A stretch of DNA of 64,000 nucleotides from Antennarius striatus (taxonomy: Eukaryota > Chordata > Actinopteri > Lophiiformes > Antennariidae): the NCBI RefSeq assembly GCF_040054535.1, contig NC_090781.1:3117501-3181500 (forward strand), given 5' to 3'. The notes under the pieces were generated by a model. It was given only the letters and a program-made list of their open reading frames with translations. It did not search any database and was not told where the DNA came from. The position numbers were made by a program, and so were the translations under genes. Shown one piece after another: positions 54,891 to 64,000 of the stretch (the first letter of the stretch is position 1; each line of letters opens with the position of its first letter).

Positions 54891-56330
54891 TAAATTCCCC
54901 TTTACATTATTGTCTCATCACCAACATTAACTTCATAAGAATCGGCAATTTTAACCATATGATCCCTTGTACATTCATACAAACATTCTTCAGATAGAAC
55001 TTCAAATACTTTTTGTACATCTCCCATCATCTTCAAATCCTTACAACCACTCTGGATAACAAGAACATCAAAGTGTTAGACCCACCAATGTGATGAACAG
55101 GCACATGCAGCCTCCAGCCGGAGCAGGTCCCCCTGCTATCTGACTGCCTAATCAGGAATCTACCTACATAACTCCCCCCTAGTCTTCATGAGGCGTAGTG
55201 GCGGGTATTTATGCACTGCAGCCCGCTGGCCCGAGAGAAGCGATGAGATAAACTGGCAACCTCCCCAAAACCATGAGTGTTCTCCCGAGCGAATTCAGGG
55301 AAAAGGGGAAGAGGAGCTCTAACCACTGTACCCCAACGCCACAACCCCCCCCCCTGACAAACCCCAAAGGGGGAACGCTGCTGAAACCTACCAGGGGAAC
55401 CGCTCCAACAGGTAACAGACACAAACACAGGGGTGGATCAACACTTACCTTTCCAAAGCTCCGTGTATAACTGCACTAAACAGCACAACCCCCCCCCATC
55501 CCCCATTTTTTGGGGCAGCAGTAGCCCAGTCCACATACAGTATGTACATGCATGCCACTAACAACACTGTGTGTAGAGCGTGAAGACAATTTCCACTACG
55601 GGGCCCAATAAAGTACATTTCATTTCATCTCCCTCGTCACATGTTGCAAAAACACGCTCAAAGTCACTCTCAAGGTTCATCTCCAGCAGTGCAACACACA
55701 CCACCATATAACGTTATCTACGTATAGTGAGGCCCAAAGGAAAATCTCTGACGTCAAGCTTGTGCAATAGCTCAGTCTCCCTATAAAAAGCTTCTGCCAG
55801 TGCACAGCACATTAAGCTGGACCGACACATGCTGTGATAAACAAATCGCTCGACTCAACCAGGTCAATAAACTTACCTAAAGTCACCGAGGGAAACAGAA
55901 TGAAAACATGCCAAATCTCCCGATGAGCCCCGAGTTGTTGGTCAGCCTAAAACAAATGAGGGAGATGTAGATGGTGTGACACAAAAAACACAAAAGCAAG
56001 AGGGGATTTAAGAGGGGATCTGCAACAAGTGCTCCTGGGAGTGCCACGCCCACTGGTGATTGGGCAGGTGGGCCTAAGTAGAATGGAACACTGGCCAGGT
56101 GTTCCCAGTTACCTGATGCAGCCTCAGCCCCACCCAGCCAAGGACCTGCAAGAAACGGAGCAAACAGAAAGCACTCGTGATGGACCAGGGGCCCTAGGGC
56201 CGTCACAGGAGTAAAAGATGGGATCGAAAACAAGGAAGGCAGGACAGACAGTATAAAAAAAAACAGCGTAGGGAAGAGGAATACTGAAATAGAAAAACTG
56301 GTCTGAATGACACAATAAATTTAATTGGGA
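54891..56330. other. Non-5S flanking sequence, no gene recognised
   Basis: It begins TTAAATTCCCC. It contains C-rich runs (55,340 and 55,487), a GC-rich block at 55,195-55,470, and a block at 56,010-56,215 (GGGCCCTAGGGCCGTCACAGG) that may be a decayed DNA or LTR element. Open frames are short and of biased composition. A minus-strand Pol II gene end or start cannot be excluded. Confidence 0.3.
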
Positions 56331-56650
56331 AAAAGAATACTGACAAGTGTGAGAGATGTGGTGTTAAGGAAAATGTGGAACATATTTTAATGTAATGTCT
56401 AAAGTATTCTTCAGAGAGAGAGGCTACAGAGGAAAGTCAGAGCAGCGCAGCAGGACTGGAGTTTCTAGGAACTGAAGGAGAAAGAGAAAAGATCCAAGTT
56501 GTTAGGAAAGCATTATTCAGCTTTCTGAAAGAGACCCAGTTGATGGGTAGAATCTAGAGGTGGGGATATGATGCTACACACTCTTGTACAGTAGGTGGCG
56601 GTATGCACCTGAACGTTGCTTGCGAACCGCCATTAAATGAAAAAAGAGAA
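56331..56650 (+). mobile_element. LINE 3' end, probably Nimb/I clade
   Basis: A short reading KCERCGVKENVEHIL, then GLEFLGTEGEREKIQVVRKA and FSFLKETQLMGRI to a stop at about 56,557, resembles the C-terminus of I/Nimb-type LINEs. It is followed by AGTAGGTGGCGGTATGCACC and AACCGCCATTAAATG, a 3' UTR signature common in fish, and an A/G-rich tail. Confidence 0.55.
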
Positions 56651-57959
56651 GAAAAAAAAGAGAGAAGAATGGAAGACTGAAGGTGAAGGGGCTCTAGTAG
56701 GACATCCAGTTGATGTCCTACTAGAGCAAATAAAGCCCTAAGAAGCTTCGAGCTGGACTGAACCGATTGGGTGAAAAGCTTCAATGCTCTACGGGGCTTC
56801 ATCTGTCTTTCACTAGCTTCAGGTGTTTAAAACAGGTATGCTGGGGTTAGATGACCCCCCCCCCACCTTCCCCTTCTCACCACCTGCACACCTGAGTTGA
56901 GTCAGGTGGACCAGTACTCTGATTGATGGGTGGAGCTGTGTGTGTCACACACCTTCACTCCTAACGTTGGTTCAGTGGATAGACTGATTCCTCCCAGATT
57001 CTGGGCTTCATTCCTGAAGGTCGACCACCTTCTGACTGAAGTAGTTCAGCAGCTTTGATTTGGTTCGTCACAGAACACAACTCTCCTGCTCTCTCGACAC
57101 CAATCAACACGTGGTTCCCTTCCTTTCTCGCACTGTTTGGGAGGCTGCACCTCTGTCTAAGGTATGTAAACGCCTTTTTAGAGCTGGTGTAATTCATCAT
57201 TTTATTGTGGGGGGTGACCCTGAGGTATGTGTGTTTTGCAGTGCATTGAGGGGGTTGGTGTGTCCCCCCCACTGCTGCTGTCCTGTCTTGCAGTTTGGTT
57301 ATGCCTCCTTGTCTCAACTTGGTCTCGGGCTCATTCCAGTTTAAATCCTCCTGCATGTGTGTCCTCCGGACCAGTGTCTGTTTGACAGGAACCATTTCTA
57401 CCAACACTGCTGGTAACAGGCTCCCAGCATGGCGCTGCTGAACCATCATCAGTTTGTCTCTGGTACACACCACACACACACCGGTGACACTGAACATATG
57501 TTTTACATATTTATGCATGATTTTTATTATTATATTGGTTCATTTATTTAATACAGTTTTGCAGTGTTTTTTTATAAGTTTGGTCTAATTAATTGTTTCA
57601 TTTGTTAGACGGTGATTTTAGGTTCTATGTCCACATTGCTCCCATGTACAGGCTTGTCTTTGGTCAGCGCAATTAATGATGTTTTGGTGAAACGACCATC
57701 GAGGTACTGGATGTGTGTTTTATCTTATTTGAGTCATACTGTATATTTTATTTTAAAAGATAGCATTTCTTTAACAACTGCTTATAACTAAAATCACATC
57801 TGGGTCCTGTCGTAGGTGTTTCGTTCAAACCTGTGTACCTGTTCATGGGTTTATTGAAGGTGATTGCCTCACCACCAGGTGGCGGTGTTGAATAACCTCC
57901 ACTGACTATGGATAGTGGGCTACAGGTAATTGATACAAAATCCCACATCGTTGCCACAC
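56651..57959. other. Intergenic sequence, nothing clear
   Basis: It contains an inverted pair near 56,700-56,730 (AGTAGGACATCCAGTTGATG and TGATGTCCTACTAGAGC), a C-run at 56,860, and a 185-codon minus frame (57,518-56,961) that has no recognised domain and no repeat support. I do not call a gene. Confidence 0.3.
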
Positions 57960-59335
57960 AAGGACACAACAAGAGATGAGGAGGATCGAGACGAGAAAAA
58001 GAATGAGGAAGAGCACGGAGACTGCCCCCGACTGTACGGAGACTGAAAGGGACATGGAAGGTGTGAAGGAAACGGGAACACTGGAGAAGAGGGCGATGAA
58101 GGGGAAAAAGGTGTATGAATGTGCAGTACTGTATATTTTATTAATGTACAACTTGAGGTCCAGATCTCATTTAACGCCAATGGGCTGAGGACCAATGACA
58201 GGTGACAGCAGACACATCTCATGGCTACTGGGGACATACTTTGGATGGGAATGAATGGATGGGAGACATGTATGTGAATAACGGGGGAGCAGGAAATGGC
58301 TATTTCAGCGGTTGAGAACATGAATGATGGTAAGGGCAGGATGGATGAAGAGGACATATAAACTGCTGAATGTGTATGCACCGAATGAAGAGAGGGAGAA
58401 GAGTATTTTGAGATTGGGGAGAGTGTGAGATGGTGAGTGTGGTAGTGGGAGATATGAATGTGTGGAAGACCTGGATGTGTCTGAGTTGAAGATTTTTAGA
58501 ATGATTCGAGGAGAAAGTGATGAGAGGAATGATTGCTTTGTAAAGAGAGAGAAATCCAGAGGAGAGGGCGTTCATTAGGAGACGGGTAGATGGAGGGGTG
58601 TTAAAACAGTAGGATAGATTTAATACTGAGCACTAGAGACTCGACACAGAAGGTATAGTTTAAAGTCACATCACTGATTGATCACATGGTTTTAAACTTT
58701 CTCAGCAGCCGGCCTCACTTTTCATCCTCAATCTTTTCTCTTTTTAGTGTAAATCTTCTTTTCATTTTGGCTTTTCCCTTCAGGAGTTGCCACAGCGAAT
58801 CAGTTGCCTCCATCTAACCCCGTCAGAATTACAGAATTACAACATTATTTCATGAAAACAAAAGCACTAATCAATAGATGGTGGAAAGGGAAAATAGAAA
58901 AGAATAAATGGAAAAGGTTGTGGCTGTTTGGAATGAATGAAAGGAGTGAATGTGAACCTACTCTATTGTGTCCTCAGCCACGCCAGGTTTGTCAGGAGGA
59001 ACCTGGCCCATTATGAACAGTCTGGCAGATTTTTTAGATTCTGACTAATCCAGACATTCACTTGGTGAAAGTACACTTGAATAAAGATGAGTTTGGGGTT
59101 AATTTTGTTGAGGGGAACATATTTGTTAAATATGAAAATGAAATCTGGATTTTGGTTAGTTATGTTGATTAAGGAAAAGTCTGTCATTTTGTGTTAAAAT
59201 TTGAATCCTATTGTGAAAAAATTAATGTCATTGAAAGAAAACGATGTATATGGAATGTTTAAGTTGTATGTTTTAAATCGCAACTGTAACGTGCACTGTT
59301 CAACTCTATTTTTTGATCATAAAAGGAAAAAAAAC
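57960..59335 (+). mobile_element. Degenerate LINE B-like copy B4, outside the array, opposite strand
   Basis: The start of ORF2 is recognisable at 58,158-58,195 (GGTCCAGATCTCATTTAACG..CAATGGGCTGAGGACC), preceded by ORF1 C-terminal-like sequence. Endonuclease scraps follow (GTGGGAGATATGAATGTGTGG at about 58,446). A C-terminal part follows at 58,830-59,020 (QHYFMKTKALINRWW, KWKRLWLFGMNER) and then the 3' tail TTTTTGATCATAAAAGG. It is much more diverged than B1-B3. No clear 5S sequence follows its tail. Confidence 0.75.
58757..58826 (-). mobile_element. Short LINE end, same family as 14,829-15,005
   Basis: GGCTTTTCCCTTCAGGAGTTG..CACAGCGAATCAGTTGCCTCCATCTA matches 14,848-14,897. It interrupts the B4 copy. 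Confidence 0.6.
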
Positions 59336-59389
59336 CCAGATTGTTCTCCAGATTTTCCTTTATAAATCACTGGTGGTTTGGATCAACAA

Positions 59390-59860
59390 TTTCAGTTAAA
59401 CATAAAGCAGATGAACACAGTGGTGTTTGACATCAATATTTAGTAGTGCCTGCTGTTGCAGAAATGACCTCTGAATACTTTCTAGAGCTTCCAATGAGGG
59501 CATGGAGGTGGTGTGTTCTAGGTACTTTTGACTATTTGTCTTCCCAACACTTCTAAATTCCAGTTGGTTTGATGGTTGCCAGCATGGTCAGCCCACTTCA
59601 GATCACACCAAAAATGTTATTCATGCCCATTCCAGAACACTGTACTTGTTCCTCTGCATGAATGCCTTAGTAAAATTTGGACAGCGTTTAGGGTTGTTGT
59701 CTTGTAGATGTGTCCAGCCCTAACTCTGGGCCCTAACTAGAACCGTGCCTGTGGTCTTTAATTTCCTCATTATGTTCCTCACTGTGTTCTCTGAGATAGC
59801 TTAAAATATGCAAAGTGGACAACTGCTTACAATTGGCCACCTTGAATACCCTTTCTCAAG
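59390..59860 (-). mobile_element. Tc1/mariner transposase relic
   Basis: On minus, around 59,720-59,600, the frame reads LQDNNPKRCPNFTKAFMQ then NKYSVLEWA, the Tc1-type DNDPKHTSK..LEW block that holds the second catalytic Asp. The remainder is frameshifted and no inverted repeats were found. Confidence 0.7.
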
Positions 59861-60755
59861 ATTGGCATCTGGAAGGGGGCCAACCTCCTTGACTGGTTGG
59901 ATGGGAAAGAAATACAATAGAGATGGGGTGAGCGAGAGATTTCAAGCAGACAACACTGATGCACTAAGACCCGTCGTTTCTCACTAATAAACACTGAAGT
60001 TTGGATGGCTGATGATTATTGATCAGACATAACCTTGATGGCAGCATTTTCATTTAAAAATGTTGGTCACTAAAAATGTTTTGTAATGACTCATCCTTTT
60101 AAAAGAAGTATTTCAGATCATCGAATAAAGGCTCCTCCATATGTTTGTGTTGTAATACACCCTGCAGGAAATGAAACGACCACAATGCAACCGTTCAAGT
60201 CTACAAGTCCAGCTCTCCTCAGCTTCTAACCTTCTGTCTTCCTAAAAATGCCTGTTATCAGACACCATTTAAGCGAGATGCCACCAGCAACAAAGTGGCT
60301 TGACCAGTATAAATGTCAGAGAATACCAAACAAGGTGTTTTCTTCCCTCCCCATGCTTCAAGTTTGTTGGACTTTTTGATATATTTTTTTGTGTTTCCTG
60401 GATTTTTCTTGTCTGATTAAACTATGAGAACTCCTCCGGTGTTCTGCATATGGATAGTGATGTCCGCTTCGACACGGCGCTCCAGTGAACGCCCCAGGAT
60501 CAGTAGGGTTTGTTTTTTAAATCCACTGCTTCGAATCCTACTTCAAACAATGGAAAAACCGTGTGATGACGTTTCAAACACGCCTCATTTACCAGGTGAA
60601 CCAGTTTAGTGATTTGGATCAATGGGCAGGGATTCGAAACACCTTCTGGATTGATTGGATTAGCATTCAGATTGTTGACGGTTTCCTTTCTAATTGTTGT
60701 GCAATTGAACCAACAAAGAGATGTCAGGTCTGGGAACATTTAGAACTGGTGCCAC
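59861..60755. other. Intergenic sequence upstream of LYRM9
   Basis: No gene or repeat recognised. Short open frames at 60,424-60,766 on both strands have no domain. Confidence 0.4.
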
Positions 60756-60759
60756 CAAA

Positions 60760-60774
60760 CCAGTAGGGGGCGCT
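60760..60774 (+). promoter_or_regulatory. CTCF-like motif
   Basis: CCAGTAGGGGGCGCT fits the CTCF core consensus at essentially every position. It lies about 45 bp upstream of the CRE and the presumed LYRM9 first exon. Sequence match only. Confidence 0.55.
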
Positions 60775-60819
60775 GGTTATTTGTGTACAACATGGATTCC
60801 AGCCGTAGAAGAAGACGCG

Positions 60820-60827
60820 ATGACGTC
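60820..60827 (+). promoter_or_regulatory. Palindromic CRE (TGACGTCA)
   Basis: A full CREB/ATF site in a short CpG-containing stretch at the probable LYRM9 promoter. Confidence 0.65.
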
Positions 60828-60829
60828 AC

Positions 60830-60905
60830 AGAGCTTCCCCGTGCCTTACGGAGCTGATGACTGATGCCGGAGCCTCCGGACAGCCTCCAGGCCCGCTTCC
60901 AGCCA
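60830..60905 (+). other. lyrm9: Probable LYRM9 non-coding first exon
   Basis: A GC-rich stretch ending at a donor-like CCACA|GTAAGCC (near 60,905), about 1.6 kb upstream of the coding exon whose acceptor is at 62,532. The start of transcription is inferred from the CRE and base composition only. Confidence 0.45.
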
Positions 60906-61309
60906 CAGTAAGCCTCCATGTCGCGTTTGGTTCGGGGTTGTTCGGGCTGATCATTCTTCCAGCTAGCAGCTAAACGTACCGGTTTATTATTCACCGACGC
61001 TAGCCAGAGGTTAGCTGATAGCATGGATTACCAGAGGTTAAAGACTACAACACCCACACTCTCTGTATTTACGTCATCCCTCCGGTCACACGTGTGTTCC
61101 ATCAGACGGTCACTGACCTACATCAGCCTGTTGTTCGATTGGTTTCTGTTTTACCCTTAGATGTAATGGAGTCAACAATGACCCCACGTGGGCTCTTCAG
61201 ATTATTTGAAATGAAAAGTTGTAATCTCTCCATATTCCAGGTTCTCATAGAACATATTTGTGACATGAAGCCATTTGAATTTTTATCTTCTTGTTAAAGA
61301 AGTGTTAGT

Positions 61310-61500
61310 TTTTGTGTCACTACCCCGCTCTTTGTCTGTGTAGGTTCTCACTTCTCCAGGTGATGGTTCTCCAAAGCTGTTTAAATCAATCCACAGCACT
61401 TTAAGAACGTTTCTTGACGTTTCGTCTCTCATCCAAGAGGCTTCTTCCGTTCTGAAGGTGGTTGAAGTGGTTCTGAGGCCATGAACTAGCAAACCCAAAG
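61310..61500. repeat. Interspersed repeat in LYRM9 intron 1
   Basis: The segment with GACGTTTCGTCTCTCATCCA and AGAGGCTTCTTCCGTTCTGA is a widespread fish repeat motif. I cannot assign the class with certainty. Confidence 0.4.
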
Positions 61501-62477
61501 GAAGGCTCATGTTATATTGGACTGCTTTTTTTAAAACATGATTTAGTTGTCAGTGCATTTCAAATTGTGCTTTTTAAAGTTGTTTTTTTTAAAATTTATC
61601 TAAAGTAACGCGGCTGCTAGAAAGTCAGCTAGGATCCCTGTGAACCTTGCCCTACAAATAATCCAGGATGGATGGGATGTAAAGCCCTGACCTGTCCTCC
61701 CACTAAAGGCCAGTCAGAGATGACTGATGATATAATAGAAGAGGGACAAAGAGGAGCCACAGACTGGAAAAGAATGGAAAAGTCTAACTAGACATGCGCT
61801 CATGGCCTTCATTGAATTGACCATTCTTGCAGAGGGTGAGACGAACTGGGATGTACCATTCCGTGTTTTTAGGGAGTCTTTTGCATTGTCCAATAGCACT
61901 ATGTTTGATTGATTGTTTGAGATATTCACTATTTCTTGCACTTTGATAACAAGAGGACCGACCTGAAAAGACCACATGGCAGCTTTCTGCTACACATGGG
62001 ACCTGTTCATTATGTAAAAAATGTACATGTCAAACATGAAATTGTTTTGTTTGAACATAATATCTCATGTTAAGAAAAATGAAAGAAATTGCAAAAAATT
62101 GCAAAAAATGCGTCGATTTTAATTGGTATCATTTTTGGCCTCAATTGTGGAGGAGTAGCAGAGTGATACAAAAACTAATTTCTTGAAATCAATGACAAAA
62201 TAAAACTGCATATAGCCGCATGTCAAAAAACATGTTTTATGAGGAATAGCTGGAATCTGAAAATATTACAACTCTTTATTTTGAAGATTTTGAAGGGGAA
62301 CAAAGTTTATCGCAAAACCACATTGAATTTCCCTTGGGATCATTATATATCTATTTTAATTGGTCATTTTTGACTCCACTCGTGGAAGACTTTAGGTAAG
62401 TTGTGCATCTGATATACTGGCAAGCTTGATACTCGTCACAACGTACTGATGAGTCAAACACCAACTTACATGTGTGA

Positions 62478-62991
<514 letters not shown>

Positions 62992-63078
62992 CGTTCTTGA
63001 ACCACGGAGGCCTCTGTGCGAGTCTCATTGTCCTGTCCCGAGTCAGAGGTCATCGTCCTGGATTGAACGACTCAGCCC

Positions 63079-63084
63079 AATAAA
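63079..63084 (+). terminator. LYRM9 polyadenylation signal
   Basis: AATAAA 88 bp after the stop codon, overlapping a second AATAAA (63,083-63,088). A further AATAAA is at about 63,152. Confidence 0.7.
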
Positions 63085-63109
63085 TAAATGACCTCTGGGT
63101 TTAGTGTAT

Positions 63110-63942
63110 CAAACTGCACATGGTCATAAACTGAAAGGAATTAATCTGTAATAAATTATTTCAGAAGAATTCAGTTGTCTCATTGAGCTTTGTCTCAGAA
63201 AGTCAAAGGTCATCTCACCACTCAGCTCCACTGGGTGGGGGGGGCTGGTGGCGTCCAATCCTCCACCAGGTGGGGCTCCAGCTTCTCAATGCCCATAATA
63301 TAAAAGTTATTCACACAACAAATACTAAACACAAAACAATCCCATGTATGTAAACTAACAAAAGAGGACAAACATTGGTCTTTAATACATGTATGTTAAA
63401 TTACAAAGGCTGCGGTCCAACAATCTGCATCAATATCTGGATCTGCTGCACTGACAAACACCACATATAAGTACCTGTAATTTTAAATCACTTACTGTGG
63501 AAAAGATACATCATTCTTACTTTCACACTGAAATGTCCTGAGTGTTGATAAAAACAAAACACCCACAGTTCTTCAATGATGAGGCAGACTACTGCTGAGG
63601 AAGATCATGTGACCTCACTGATCGCTATGGAAAGTTCTCCCATCTCCGTACCTCCTGTATCTACGACTGCATGTCTAACAGCGAAAACAAAGTGACTGTT
63701 TCTCAAGTTTAACGTATTTACAGACGAAAGCACATGCAGTATTTCATTTGATAAAAAAATGTAAAAGTAGATATAAACAAATAAATTCTAGAATATAAAT
63801 AGTATAAATATTTCTCTGTATAAATAGCGCCATCCTCATGGTAACTTTGAGATGCTGATCCATCTGGTGTGAACAGAACATGTTCCAGATATGTTCGAGC
63901 TGACACCACAATAATACCTGCTTAGATCTGTAGGCACAGGCA

Positions 63943-63979
<37 letters not shown>

Positions 63980-64000
63980 TGTGTAAGGATATCTCCATAA
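63110..64000. other. LYRM9 3' flank
   Basis: No recognised gene. AT-rich, with a G-run near 63,240. It could hold a converging gene's 3' UTR, which cannot be judged from this window. Confidence 0.35.
63944..63975. repeat. (CA)n microsatellite, about 16 units
   Basis: Uninterrupted dinucleotide repeat near the window's right end. Confidence 0.97.

Noticed and set aside
55195..55470. snRNA gene (U1-like) because of CTTACCT and GC-rich stems
   Set aside because: The order and sequence of U1 or U2 elements do not match; only isolated short strings agree.
56961..57518. 185-codon minus-strand gene
   Set aside because: No domain, no start context or splice support, and composition like surrounding intergenic DNA.
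60424..60766. Short genes upstream of LYRM9
   Set aside because: Overlapping frames on both strands without domains; the stretch is better seen as promoter-proximal intergenic DNA.

Overview
The window is vertebrate nuclear DNA, almost certainly from a teleost fish. It has spliced genes, polyadenylation signals and microsatellites. Its mobile-element mix (piggyBac, hAT, Tc1, Tx1-type LINEs and a Gmr1-like Ty3/gypsy element whose integrase lies before its reverse transcriptase) is typical of fish, and it holds an intact ortholog of LYRM9. The species is not resolved. There is no operon or bacterial logic here: most of the window is mobile elements nested in one another, sitting in a decayed 5S ribosomal RNA gene array.

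Region 1 (1-6,980) and region 3 (about 24,500-54,890) are the 5S array. The original unit was a ~119-nt 5S gene plus a ~250-300-nt spacer with a TATA-like box about 30 bp upstream of the gene. Nearly every 5S gene is cut at one point, near nucleotides 26-30, by a LINE. Two LINE families, A (AT-rich) and B (strongly purine-biased sense strand), use this same site. Both encode a two-CCHC ORF1 and an endonuclease-RT ORF2, as in the Tx1/L1 group. The array lies on the minus strand except for the first fragment (3,169-3,260), which marks an inversion near 3,520. Only one 5S copy (48,187-48,294) has both halves joined, and it lacks about 10 nt just beside the LINE site.

Region 2 (6,980-24,530) is a nest of DNA transposons: a hAT relic (7,783-10,642), piggyBac copy PB1 inserted in it, a gene-like segment carrying C2H2 zinc-finger and SAMD3-like coding exons (13,972-18,351), a near-complete piggyBac PB2 (18,459-21,488), and the end of a fifth piggyBac (PB5) abutting a Gmr1 fragment. 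PB3 (31,584-34,622) sits inside a LINE A. PB4 (38,549-41,509) sits inside the Gmr1-like element (37,640-46,730 plus LTR). That element is followed by a second partial copy that preserves the PB4 empty site.

Region 4 (54,890-64,000) leaves the array. It holds decayed repeats (a Nimb/I-like LINE tail, a degenerate LINE B, a Tc1 relic) and then the one clearly intact host gene, LYRM9 (plus strand, three coding exons, 78 codons), with a CRE palindrome and a CTCF-like motif upstream.

No element looks autonomous today. The transposase, LINE and Gmr1 reading frames all carry at least one frameshift, stop or deletion, although PB2 and PB3 need very few changes. Element and repeat boundaries were read by eye from alignments between copies in this window and may be off by several bases.
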